A stretch of 52,559 nt of DNA from positions 1 through 52,559 of the forward strand of contig JANLPR010000162.1 in assembly GCA_031367345.1 (NCBI GenBank), written 5' to 3'. The stretch's first letter is position 1. Each line of letters opens with the position of its first letter. Below are positions 1 to 8,023 of this stretch, one piece after another. The DNA is from JADKIH01 sp031367345. GTDB lineage: Bacteria > Bacteroidota > Bacteroidia > AKYH767-A > 2013-40CM-41-45. Made by a program: the position numbers and the translations under genes. Below the pieces are notes generated by a model, which was given only the letters and a program-made list of their open reading frames with translations, had not been told where the DNA came from and made no database searches.

Positions 1-1
1 T

Positions 2-1039
2 TATGTTTCAAATGCTTTAGATGACACAATGCTTAACGGAAGCGGACTAAATCCCAGTGATTATACTGCTGCACATACACTTTATGGTTTACATATTCCT
101 CAGGCTAATCTCGTTATTCCAATGCCGGGTGATCCTACAAAATATTATTTGTTTCACGAAACAAGTGATGACAGGTTTAATACTTACGCCACATTCTATT
201 TATATTATTCCATTATTGATATGACATTGGACGGTGGTTTAGGTGGAGTTATACAAAAAAATACAGTACTGCTGCATGACAGTCTCGTTGAAGGAGAGTT
301 AAAGGCCTGTAAGCATGCCAATGGCAGGGACTGGTGGCTTATGGCGCATAAATTTGAAAGCGATACCTTCTATAAATTTCTTGTGACACCCTCGGGTATT
401 CAAGGCCCGTGGATTGATGAAACAGGTGCATGGCGAACGAATTATTTCGGTCAGACTGTTTTTTCACAAGATGGTAGCAAGTTCGTTTATTACGAGCCTA
501 ACAGTGATCTGAAAAATTTCTATTCTTCAAGAGAAGTTTTCTCAGGGAATATTGAAATACCATTTAACACAATTGTAACAGCAACGTTGGAACGAAATGG
601 TTTTATTAGAATTCTAAACACAGAACCATTAAATATTCCTTCAGCTTGTATAAATAATAATGGGAATTATAACAACAATTGCCAATCCATTCCGCTTTAC
701 AATTGCGAAAGTCATTACTCTCCATTCGATAATTATTCGTCCGTCATTCGTCCAATAAGCACCAATGAATTTGAAAATATTATGAATACGCTAAATAATA
801 TTTCGTTCGATAGTTCACGCTTGAATGTAGCAAAACAAATTTTAAGCAGTAAATACGTAACCACCGATCAAGTAATTAGAATTTTACAATTGTTTACGTT
901 CGATTCAAGTAGATTAGATATTGCAAAGTTTGCCTACAACAGAACAGTGGACAAAAGCCATTACTTCCAAACCTACAATTCATTTACGTTTGACAGTAGT
1001 GTAAATGAGCTCAGCAATTACATCGGACAAATGGGATAA
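2..1039 (+). CDS. Secreted propeller-type protein with C-terminal DUF4476 domain (5' partial)
   Basis: The reading frame is open to base 2, so the start and any signal peptide lie upstream; the ATG at 29 is probably internal. Roughly the first 155 residues resemble the beta-propeller part of Bacteroidota surface proteins, with the segments KACKHANGRDWWL, TPSGIQGPW and FGQTVFSQDGSKF. The propeller seems cut short there. A Asn-rich linker follows, and the last ~95 residues are a DUF4476 domain built from repeats of the type FDSSRL..AK and ending SSVNELSNYI. The same domain closes the protein at 37201-38190. Function is unknown; an extracytoplasmic location is inferred from the family. The gene ends at a strong terminator. 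Domain assignment is by eye, so the exact boundaries are approximate. Confidence 0.7.
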   Translation, partial: YVSNALDDTMLNGSGLNPSDYTAAHTLYGLHIPQANLVIPMPGDPTKYYLFHETSDDRFNTYATFYLYYSIIDMTLDGGLGGVIQKNTVLLHDSLVEGELKACKHANGRDWWLMAHKFESDTFYKFLVTPSGIQGPWIDETGAWRTNYFGQTVFSQDGSKFVYYEPNSDLKNFYSSREVFSGNIEIPFNTIVTATLERNGFIRILNTEPLNIPSACINNNGNYNNNCQSIPLYNCESHYSPFDNYSSVIRPISTNEFENIMNTLNNISFDSSRLNVAKQILSSKYVTTDQVIRILQLFTFDSSRLDIAKFAYNRTVDKSHYFQTYNSFTFDSSVNELSNYIGQMG

Positions 1040-1075
1040 TTTATCCAGGAAGAAAATAATAATGGTCTAATAACT

Positions 1076-1107
1076 AAAAACCCCTCTGACAAACAGAGGG
1101 GTTTTTT
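1076..1107. terminator. Bidirectional terminator between convergent genes
   Basis: The arms CCCCTCTG (1081-1088) and CAGAGGGG (1094-1101) form a perfect 8-bp stem with a 5-nt loop. An A-tract lies on the left and T6 on the right, so it can end both the DUF4476 gene (+) and the kinase operon (-). Confidence 0.9.
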
Positions 1108-1134
1108 AAATATAAGATATTTTGTTCCTTTCAA

Positions 1135-1890
1135 TTAAAATAAGCCATTAATCTCAGCATTGATTTTATTAATGATCTTGCCCATATCTTCTTGATTATC
1201 GGCAAAATTTAAATCATCTATATCAATGATCAGTAATTTTCCGGCATCATAAGTAGAAATCCAAGCTTCGTAACGTTCATTAAGTCGTTTTAAATAATCG
1301 ATGCGGATAGAGTTTTCATATTCACGGCCACGACGACTGATTTGATTTACGAGTGTTGGAACGCTTCCTCTTAAATAGATCAATAGATCAGGCGGTGAAA
1401 CAAACTTCGTCATTAAACCAAAAAGTGATTGATAATTATTAAAATCACGACTTGTCATCAAGCCCATAGAATGAAGGTTTGGGGCAAAGATGTGCGCATC
1501 TTCATAAATGGTTCTATCTTGAATAACGGTCTTTCCGCTTTGACGGATTTTTGTGATCTGTTCAAAACGAGAATTCAAAAAATAGATTTGAAGATTGAAC
1601 GACCAGCGTTGCATGTCTTCATAGAAATCGTTGAGGTATGGATTATCGTCCACATCTTCATAATGCGCTTCCCACTTCATGTTTTTCGAAAGTAGAGTTG
1701 CAAGAGTAGTTTTTCCGGCTCCGATATTACCGGCTATGGCAATATGAAGAGGAGAAAGTTGCTTTTTAGTTGGCGCATATTTCTCTGTAGATTTTACAGG
1801 CGCTGATTTAGCAGAAGCTTTAGAGGAAGAGTCTGACGTCACAGTTGGTTTTGAATTCGTTTTTGCCACTGAAATGCTTTTAGAAGTCAT
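1135..1890 (-). CDS. Deoxynucleoside kinase family protein
   Basis: This is a P-loop kinase of the dNK/dGK family, which phosphorylates deoxynucleosides to monophosphates in the salvage pathway. The Walker A motif GNIGAGKT is at residues 54-61, the DRT motif (DRTIYED) at about 125-131, and a lid-like RRGRE at 186-190. The first ~45 residues are Ser/Thr/Lys-rich low-complexity sequence; relatives usually begin just before the P-loop, so the 251-residue length includes an unusual tail. No in-frame ATG lies between the tail and the P-loop, so the long start is retained. It is the last gene of the fabD-GH3-propeller run, 37 bases after its neighbour. Which deoxynucleoside it prefers cannot be told from sequence. 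Confidence 0.85.
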   Translation of the reverse strand: MTSKSISVAKTNSKPTVTSDSSSKASAKSAPVKSTEKYAPTKKQLSPLHIAIAGNIGAGKTTLATLLSKNMKWEAHYEDVDDNPYLNDFYEDMQRWSFNLQIYFLNSRFEQITKIRQSGKTVIQDRTIYEDAHIFAPNLHSMGLMTSRDFNNYQSLFGLMTKFVSPPDLLIYLRGSVPTLVNQISRRGREYENSIRIDYLKRLNERYEAWISTYDAGKLLIIDIDDLNFADNQEDMGKIINKINAEINGLF

Positions 1891-1927
1891 AGGTTTAATT
1901 TTAAGTGTTCAGGAAAGTTCGATAAAG

Positions 1928-2716
1928 CTAAAAAGAATAAAAACTCAATGAGTCACTTGTTAATAAATAAAGTTGCTGTTGCTCAATTCGGCTGTGAATA
2001 ACTGAATCGTGAACTGGCAAAAGAATTTCTTGTTCACTGATTGTTTTTGTATCGTAGCGAATTAATTTATTATCTCGAATATATAATATGTTTTTATCTA
2101 CTACTTGAAATTGCCTTAGTCCTTTAAAGGGCAATGATTTATAATAAGTACCAAATTGATCAAACACCAAAATTCCAATTTGCGGATCGCTGATATACAC
2201 AAAACCTTGTTCTTCTATAATAAATCGTGGTTGAATTTTACTGCCCGTTGCTTGGGTTACGTTTCCACTTTGATACACTATTTGTAAGTTGAGATCCAAT
2301 TTCTTAAGTTGGTCATCGCTATTGTCATAGATCCAGAATCCGCCATTTTCAGACCCACATGCTACCAACGGCTGATCAATTCCTGAAGCACGTAAGTTGA
2401 TTGTAGCTTGCTCAGCCAGTTTATTATTAAGAATGACAAGCTGTGCAAAATCGGGATAAAACAATACTATTTTTAGTGGATTAGAAGCGTCAATACTTTG
2501 CAAATCGCCATAATTAGACTTACTGAAATTTGCAAGTGGCTTCCCATTCATATCGAACTCCAATAACTGACGACCAAGAATTACGAAAGCGTTTCCTAGC
2601 TTATCAGTTGTAAAAAACGGACCACGGGTAAAGGGAATGGAGTTAATATATTGATAGTCGCCAATTGCGCCAAAGCAAAAGAAAATCAACAAAGCAATAA
2701 CAGTATTTTTCACCAA
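1928..2716 (-). CDS. Secreted beta-propeller-like protein of unknown function
   Basis: I do not recognise a named family. The N-terminus MVKNTVIALLIFFCFGAIG looks like a signal peptide or anchor. The rest is made of short hydrophobic beta-strand blocks separated by turns, for example GRQLLEFDMNGKPL, NGGFWIYDNSDDQ, QGFVYISDPQIGILVFDQFG and NKLIRYDTKT. That pattern fits an NHL/YncE-like propeller of about six blades. It lies 6 bases after the GH3 gene and is very likely co-transcribed with it. The link to GH3 and fabD could mean a periplasmic partner, but that is only inference from position. Confidence 0.65.
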   Translation of the reverse strand: MVKNTVIALLIFFCFGAIGDYQYINSIPFTRGPFFTTDKLGNAFVILGRQLLEFDMNGKPLANFSKSNYGDLQSIDASNPLKIVLFYPDFAQLVILNNKLAEQATINLRASGIDQPLVACGSENGGFWIYDNSDDQLKKLDLNLQIVYQSGNVTQATGSKIQPRFIIEEQGFVYISDPQIGILVFDQFGTYYKSLPFKGLRQFQVVDKNILYIRDNKLIRYDTKTISEQEILLPVHDSVIHSRIEQQQLYLLTSDSLSFYSF

Positions 2717-2722
2717 AATTGT

Positions 2723-4249
2723 TTATTTTATTTTTTGCAAGTTCAATAACAAATTAATTTGATCGATAAAATCTCGATCGTTTGACAAGCGCGGAATTTT
2801 ATGCTGGCCTCCTAATTTTCCTTTACTTTTCAACCATTCAAAAAATATTCCGGAAGGCATTATTCTCACAATTGGCAACCTCAATGCTAAATCTTTGTAA
2901 CGTTTCGCTTCGTAATCAGAATTCAACGACTTCAATGCATTGTCGAGTACATTTGTAAAATATTCGATGCTTAGTGGGGATTTTTCAAATTCAATGAGCC
3001 ATTCATGAGCACCATTTTCTTTCCCGGAAAAATAAACCGGTGCAACTGTGTAATCTTTTACTAACGCATTGGTTTTCTCACATGCAATTTGAATAGCCTG
3101 ATCTGTATTTTCAATAATGACTTCTTCGCCAAAAGCATTAACGAATAATTTTGTTCTTCCGGTAATTTTTATTCGATATGGATTTTTCGTAGTAAACTTT
3201 ACTGTATCGCCAATCACATAACGCCATAATCCCGCATTTGTTGAAATGATCATGGCATAATTTTTATTTAATTCGATCTCATCCAAGCAAATTGTTTTTG
3301 GATTTTCCTTTCCATATTCATCCATTGGCATAAATTCATAGAAAACTCCATAGTCAAGCATCAATAAAAGATCGTCGAACCCTGTTCTATCTTGAATGCC
3401 AAAAAATCCCTCTGACGCATTATATGTTTCAACGTAATTGAAATGATCGGCAGGAAGTAGTTGCTTGAATTGCTCTCTATAAGGAGTAAAGGAAACAGCA
3501 CCATGAATAAACAATTCTAAATTTGGCCACACTTGTAACAGATTATCTTTCCCCGTAACTTCTAAAATCCTTTTGGCAAGCACAAGCGTCCATGTCGGAA
3601 CGCCACTTATACTGGTCACGTTTACTTCGAGCGTAGCGGCTACCATTTTTTCAATCTTGTCCTCCCACTTATCCATCAAGGCAATTGAAAGCTCAGGTGT
3701 ACGAATCATCTGTGCCCAAAACGGCATATTCTTCATTAAGATTGCAGAAATATCTCCATAAAAAGTTTCGTTGCTGTTTATGTTGAGATGATTACTTCCT
3801 CCTAATGTCAATCCCTTGCCGGAAAATATTTGAGTATTCGGCTGATTGTTGCAGTAGAGAGAAATAAGATCTTTACCACCTTTAAAATGACACTCTTCCA
3901 TCGCTTCAGTACTAACAGGAATAAATTTGCTTTTACCTGCAGTGGTTCCGGACGATTTAGCAAACCATCGAATATCAGATGGCCATAAAATATTTTGTTC
4001 GCCATTCATCAATCGATCAATGTATGGTTTCAAAGAATCATAATTTTGGATGGGCACACGATTTTTAAAATCATCGACTGAACTAATCGATTTATAATCG
4101 TACTTGATTCCCCATTCTGTATTTTTAGCTGAATCAATTAATCGATTGAACCAATCCTGTTGCACTTCCATAGGGTACTTCATGAAAAGCTCGATCTGAT
4201 GGATTCGCTTTTTCATTATCCAGGAAATAATAGAATTGATAATTGCCAT
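2723..4249 (-). CDS. GH3-family acyl-adenylate/amide ligase
   Basis: The protein belongs to the GH3 family, named from plant auxin-conjugating enzymes, which adenylate a carboxylic acid and transfer it to an amine. The ATP-binding motif SSGTTAGKSKFIP is at residues 99-111, the second motif YNASEGFFG at 276-284, the conserved Asp of VIGDTVKF at 348, and TGRTKLFVNAFGE from about 363. The length of 508 residues is normal for bacterial members, and no catalytic motif is missing. It sits 17 bases after fabD and 6 bases before a secreted propeller gene. The natural substrate of bacterial GH3 proteins is not known to me; the fabD neighbour suggests acyl metabolism, but this is inference. Confidence 0.85.
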   Translation of the reverse strand: MAIINSIISWIMKKRIHQIELFMKYPMEVQQDWFNRLIDSAKNTEWGIKYDYKSISSVDDFKNRVPIQNYDSLKPYIDRLMNGEQNILWPSDIRWFAKSSGTTAGKSKFIPVSTEAMEECHFKGGKDLISLYCNNQPNTQIFSGKGLTLGGSNHLNINSNETFYGDISAILMKNMPFWAQMIRTPELSIALMDKWEDKIEKMVAATLEVNVTSISGVPTWTLVLAKRILEVTGKDNLLQVWPNLELFIHGAVSFTPYREQFKQLLPADHFNYVETYNASEGFFGIQDRTGFDDLLLMLDYGVFYEFMPMDEYGKENPKTICLDEIELNKNYAMIISTNAGLWRYVIGDTVKFTTKNPYRIKITGRTKLFVNAFGEEVIIENTDQAIQIACEKTNALVKDYTVAPVYFSGKENGAHEWLIEFEKSPLSIEYFTNVLDNALKSLNSDYEAKRYKDLALRLPIVRIMPSGIFFEWLKSKGKLGGQHKIPRLSNDRDFIDQINLLLNLQKIK

Positions 4250-4266
4250 TGACGTTATTTGAACTA

Positions 4267-5154
4267 TTAAGCACTCACTGCTTCCATATCTTTACTAATC
4301 TTTTTTACAAGACCTTGAAGAACTTTTCCCGGACCAACTTCTATAAATTTTTCGGCGCCATCGGTAATCATATTCTGAATTGTTTGTGTCCATCTAACCG
4401 GAGCAGTAAGTTGAGCTATTAGATTTTCTTTAATTTTTAACGGATCTATTACCGGTGCTGCAAAAACATTTTGGTAGATAGGGCAAATAGGCGAATTAAT
4501 TTCTGTTGCTAAAATAGCGGCAGCAAGTTCTGCTCGTGCCGGTTCCATAAAAGGAGAATGAAATGCACCACCAACAGAAAGAACAAGTGCTCGTTTTGCA
4601 CCTGCAACTTTCATTTTTTCACAAGCATCGTTGATGCCGGCAATTGAACCACTAATTACTAATTGACCTGGGCAATTATAATTTGCAGGCACAACCACTT
4701 CACCGTTAGCCGTAATTTCTGAACAAATATTTTCAACGATTATATCTTCTAAATTTAAAATTGCAGCCATGGTTGAAGGCTGGAGTTCACAGGCTTTTTG
4801 CATGGCAAAGGCTCTTGCCTTTACTAATCTCAATCCATCTTCAAATGACAGTGCTTTTGCGGCAACTAAAGCAGAGAACTCCCCTAATGAGTGCCCGGCT
4901 GTCATGTCTGGTTGAAAAGAACTTCCGAGAGTATGAGCTAATATTACTGAGTGAAGATAAATAGCCGGCTGTGTTACGCGTGTTTGTTTGAGATCTTCAT
5001 CAGTGCCTGCAAACATCAACTCTGTAATATTAAATCCAAGAATTTCATTAGCTCTATCAAACATTTGTTTGGCTTCCGAATTGGATTCGTATAAATCCTT
5101 TCCCATTCCCATGAATTGAGAACCTTGTCCGGGAAATACATAAGCAGTTTTCAT
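4267..5154 (-). CDS. fabD: Malonyl-CoA:ACP transacylase FabD
   Basis: FabD transfers malonyl groups from CoA to acyl carrier protein at the start of type II fatty-acid synthesis. The N-terminal FPGQGSQ motif (residues 7-13), the nucleophile elbow GHSLGE with Ser89, Arg114 (VKARAF) and the catalytic His199 (GGAFHSPFM) are all present. The length of 295 residues is typical. It heads a run of four minus-strand genes (fabD, GH3, propeller, deoxynucleoside kinase) with short spacings, and it is not next to other fab genes. No convincing promoter was found in the 210 bases upstream. Confidence 0.95.
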   Translation of the reverse strand: MKTAYVFPGQGSQFMGMGKDLYESNSEAKQMFDRANEILGFNITELMFAGTDEDLKQTRVTQPAIYLHSVILAHTLGSSFQPDMTAGHSLGEFSALVAAKALSFEDGLRLVKARAFAMQKACELQPSTMAAILNLEDIIVENICSEITANGEVVVPANYNCPGQLVISGSIAGINDACEKMKVAGAKRALVLSVGGAFHSPFMEPARAELAAAILATEINSPICPIYQNVFAAPVIDPLKIKENLIAQLTAPVRWTQTIQNMITDGAEKFIEVGPGKVLQGLVKKISKDMEAVSA

Positions 5155-5364
5155 ATTAATTTCGTTTTTATATAAATCAATTCATTATGTAGCTAATATC
5201 TTCATTTTTTTTCATTCAGCAACTAATATATGAATGATTAGAAAAGAAATACCTGTTCTTTTTCCTCACAAATAAACCGGATAAATAATAAGCAGTATTT
5301 TGATCTTGAGAAAGGGTTTAGTCTCCTATTTATTATCTCTCTAGAAAAGGAAGTTCTTCTCAAT

Positions 5365-5397
5365 AAAAAAGCTTCTGTACAAAGACAGAAGCTTTTT
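5365..5397. terminator. Terminator after the Bax-inhibitor gene
   Basis: GCTTCTGT (5371-5378) pairs with ACAGAAGC (5385-5392) around a 6-nt loop, flanked by A6 and T5. It lies 48 bases beyond the stop of the minus-strand gene at 5445. The rest of 5155-5444 is AT-rich and holds nothing else I recognise. Confidence 0.85.
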
Positions 5398-5444
5398 CAA
5401 TTTCTTATTAAAATCGTCCAATCAGAATGAATAGGGACGAACAA

Positions 5445-6179
5445 TTAGCTGCGACGATTTCCGAACAAACGCAACAATGCAAGGAAAAGATTGATGAAGT
5501 CTAAGTACAATGTTAATGCTCCCATAATCGCAAGTTTTCCTGTTCCTTCTTGAGACATATCGGCATTAGCACCTATGTTTTTAATTTTCTGAACATCATA
5601 AGCTGTTAATCCGGTAAATACAATTACAGAGATAAAACTGATAATGTAAGACATTCCGTTGCTGTGTAAAAACATATTTACTAAACTGGCAATTACAATT
5701 CCGATCAATGCCATGAATAAAAGTGATCCCATTTTAGTAAGGTCTGTTTGAGTAGTATAACCAAGTACAGCCATCAAACCAAACATCAATGCAGACACAC
5801 CAAAAATTACATAAACACTTGAAGCAAGGTACATTTGAAAAATGAAACTTAAACTCATTCCCATCAATACAGAATAAAGAAGAAAAACTCCTGTAGCAGC
5901 AGAAAGGCTCAGTTTATTAATTCCAAATCCCATAAGTAAAACTAAACCGAAAGGTGCGAACATAACGAAGTATCCTAAACCTGATAGTCCGCCGGTTTCT
6001 GCATTGCGTAAATATTCTGAATATGCAGGCACAGTTCCAAACACATAGGCAGTGATAGCAGAAATAAATAAAGCTATACCCATCCAACTGAATACGCTTG
6101 CCACAAATGTTTTAGCAACAGGAGCAGATTGTGTTGTCGATTGTTGTACAGAGTTAAAACTCCAATTATTGTTTTCCAT
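5445..6179 (-). CDS. Bax inhibitor-1/YccA family membrane protein
   Basis: A 244-residue integral membrane protein with about seven hydrophobic segments after a ~25-residue polar N-terminus. The C-terminal signature YLDFINLFLALLRLFGNR is characteristic of the BI-1/YccA (UPF0005) family. Bacterial relatives include YccA, which modulates FtsH proteolysis, and BsYetJ, a pH-sensitive calcium leak channel; which role applies here is unknown. The gene stands alone, with a -7-like element upstream and a terminator downstream. Confidence 0.9.
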   Translation of the reverse strand: MENNNWSFNSVQQSTTQSAPVAKTFVASVFSWMGIALFISAITAYVFGTVPAYSEYLRNAETGGLSGLGYFVMFAPFGLVLLMGFGINKLSLSAATGVFLLYSVLMGMSLSFIFQMYLASSVYVIFGVSALMFGLMAVLGYTTQTDLTKMGSLLFMALIGIVIASLVNMFLHSNGMSYIISFISVIVFTGLTAYDVQKIKNIGANADMSQEGTGKLAIMGALTLYLDFINLFLALLRLFGNRRS

Positions 6180-6211
6180 AGTTTTTTTTATTGGCTTAAG
6201 TAACTAATTTA

Positions 6212-6219
6212 CAAAGTTA
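6212..6219 (-). promoter_or_regulatory. Candidate -7 element for the Bax-inhibitor gene
   Basis: On the minus strand the bases read TAACTTTG, matching TAnnTTTG, 33 bases before the start codon. I found no clear TTG box at the expected distance upstream. Confidence 0.45.
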
Positions 6220-6270
6220 CTATTTCTATTGTTTGGTTTAACGGTTCAAAAATTATTCCTAATGTTCTAC

Positions 6271-6900
6271 TCATGAAAGATTGGCAGAGATTAAGCGGAA
6301 AAATTCAGAGCGAGTTGTATCATGCTCAAATTGTCCGGTAAAAGCTGAAGTAGTGGCTACCGAATTTTGTTTTTGAATTCCTCTCATTAGCATACATAAG
6401 TGTTTGGCCTCAATTACGACAGCAACGCCAAGAGGTTTCAGCGTATTTTGAAGACAATCACGAATTTCAGTGGTGAGTCGTTCTTGAACTTGTAAACGTC
6501 GAGCAAAGGCATCAACAATTCTAGGAATTTTGCTCAACCCTACAATGCTGCCATTTGGAATATAAGCTATATGCGCTTTACCAAAAAACGGCAAAAGATG
6601 GTGTTCACACATAGAGTAAACTTCAATGTCCTTTATGATCACCATTTGGCGATAATCATCAGAGAACAAAGCCGAACGTAAAATTTCTTCCGGGTTTTGA
6701 TCGTAACCGTGAGTCAAGAACTGCATAGCTTTCGCTGCGCGTTCCGGCGTTTTTAACAACCCTTCACGAGAAACATTTTCTCCTAATTTGGTTATTATTT
6801 CTGAGTAATTTTTAGAAATTGAGTTAATCAATTCGGGATTGTACTGGTCTATTTTTTCGTAGCCAAACATCTCTTCGCCGTCGGTGTATTTCTCAGCCAT
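6271..6900 (-). CDS. folE: GTP cyclohydrolase I (FolE)
   Basis: FolE converts GTP to 7,8-dihydroneopterin triphosphate, the first step of folate and tetrahydropterin synthesis. Counting from the chosen start, the zinc ligands are Cys98 and His101 (MCEHHLLPF) and Cys169 (AKHLCMLMRG). The upstream ATG at 6930 would overlap the preceding PTPS gene by 23 bases and add ten residues with no family counterpart. I therefore prefer the ATG at 6900, which leaves 7 bases after the PTPS stop and gives 209 residues. It is co-transcribed with the PTPS gene. Confidence 0.93.
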   Translation of the reverse strand: MAEKYTDGEEMFGYEKIDQYNPELINSISKNYSEIITKLGENVSREGLLKTPERAAKAMQFLTHGYDQNPEEILRSALFSDDYRQMVIIKDIEVYSMCEHHLLPFFGKAHIAYIPNGSIVGLSKIPRIVDAFARRLQVQERLTTEIRDCLQNTLKPLGVAVVIEAKHLCMLMRGIQKQNSVATTSAFTGQFEHDTTRSEFFRLISANLS

Positions 6901-6907
6901 ATTTTTA

Positions 6908-7324
6908 TTATTTAGTTCCAAAATATTCAACGAAATTTTTTTCCGTTTCCTGAATTTTGACGCTGTGTAAGAAGCAGCCTAATTTATTTATCGGCTGCTC
7001 AATTTCATTCCAAAATTGAATTGCTAGATTTTCTGTAGAGCTCAATTTACCTACCATAAAATCCACATCTGAATTAAGATTTTTATGGTCGACTTTTTCA
7101 AGAATATAACTTTTGATAATTTCACTCACATCTGAAAGATTCACAACAAAACCTGTTTCGGGATTAATTTCGCCTTTTACGGTTACCCAGAGTATATAGT
7201 TGTGCCCGTGCCAATTCGGATTAGAGCATTTACCAAAAACTTCATTGTTCTTAGCGTCTGTCCAGTCGGGTCGTGATAATTTATGCGCCGCACTAAACGA
7301 CTCTTTTCTAGTAATATAGATCAT
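6908..7324 (-). CDS. 6-pyruvoyl-tetrahydropterin synthase/QueD family protein
   Basis: This T-fold enzyme uses the FolE product. Zinc ligands His14, His39 and His41 are present, as are the candidate catalytic Cys33, the DH pair at 79-80 and the STEN glutamate at about 98. The motif reads CSNPNWHGHNY, with five residues between Cys and HGH. That spacing is the one in animal PTPS (BH4-type), while E. coli QueD has three residues there. Queuosine and biopterin-like roles are both possible; the folE neighbour fits either. It is the first gene of the PTPS-folE unit. Confidence 0.85.
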   Translation of the reverse strand: MIYITRKESFSAAHKLSRPDWTDAKNNEVFGKCSNPNWHGHNYILWVTVKGEINPETGFVVNLSDVSEIIKSYILEKVDHKNLNSDVDFMVGKLSSTENLAIQFWNEIEQPINKLGCFLHSVKIQETEKNFVEYFGTK

Positions 7325-7343
7325 TGCTTGTAAATAGAAGCCG

Positions 7344-7351
7344 CAAAGATA
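7344..7351 (-). promoter_or_regulatory. -7 element for the PTPS-folE operon
   Basis: The minus strand reads TATCTTTGCGG, a full TAnnTTTG match followed by GC, 20 bases before the PTPS start codon. It is back to back with the mqnB element at 7387. Confidence 0.65.
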
Positions 7352-7386
7352 AACGTTTGAAAGAAAGGAATGTTCAAAGTGGCGAC

Positions 7387-7394
7387 TATCTTTG
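7387..7394 (+). promoter_or_regulatory. -7 element for mqnB-mqnD
   Basis: TATCTTTG followed by CA lies only 5 bases before the ATG at 7400, so the transcript would be leaderless or nearly so if this element is used and that ATG is right. A TTTG at 7356-7359 is 27 bases upstream, longer than the usual spacing. Confidence 0.5.
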
Positions 7395-7399
7395 CATTT

Positions 7400-8023
7400 A
7401 TGAAGATACTTTTATGTGCAGCCACGGAGGGAGAATTGAGCAACTTACGTGAAATCGAAGTAAATAGCCAAGAAATAGACTTTCTGGTTACAGGAATTGG
7501 AATGGTTGCCACTACTTATTCGTTGACACGCCAATTTGCCGCAGCAGAATATGATCTAGCACTTCAAATTGGATTAGCAGGTAGCTTCGACCCTCGGATT
7601 AAAATCGGTGGTGTTTGTAGAATTGAAGAAGATATTTTTAGTGAACTGGGAGCTGAAAGCGGCAATGATTTTTTAACACTAGAACAAATGGATCTTCCGG
7701 GAATAGCGACAGTAAAAAACGAAATTGATTTCGATTCTGATATGTTGAATGCTTTGCCTGTTTGGAGAGGGATAACTGTAAATACTGTACATGGAAATGA
7801 AACATCCATTGCAAAAATAAAAGAACGATTGAATCCTCAGGTTGAAACGATGGAAGGTGCAGCGTTTTTAATGGTATGTCAGAAGGAAAAAATTCCTGCA
7901 CTTCAGCTAAGAGCGATCTCTAATTATGTAGAATTGCGAAACAAAGAAAACTGGAACATCGCACTTGCTTTAAAAAATCTTCACGATGTTGTTTTTGTTG
8001 TGTTAAATCAATTGCCAATATGA
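7400..8023 (+). CDS. mqnB: Futalosine hydrolase MqnB
   Basis: MqnB removes adenine from futalosine in the alternative menaquinone pathway. The fold is that of nucleoside phosphorylases/MTA nucleosidases: MKILLCAATEGEL at the start, GIGMVATTY, LQIGLAGSFD, and METMEGAAF-type residues ETMEGAAFLMVC near 150. An ATG at 7370 would add ten residues (MFKVATIFAF) that precede and overlap the promoter-like box, so I chose the ATG at 7400, giving 207 residues. Its stop overlaps the mqnD start (ATGA), so the two are translationally coupled. Confidence 0.9.
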   Translation: MKILLCAATEGELSNLREIEVNSQEIDFLVTGIGMVATTYSLTRQFAAAEYDLALQIGLAGSFDPRIKIGGVCRIEEDIFSELGAESGNDFLTLEQMDLPGIATVKNEIDFDSDMLNALPVWRGITVNTVHGNETSIAKIKERLNPQVETMEGAAFLMVCQKEKIPALQLRAISNYVELRNKENWNIALALKNLHDVVFVVLNQLPI

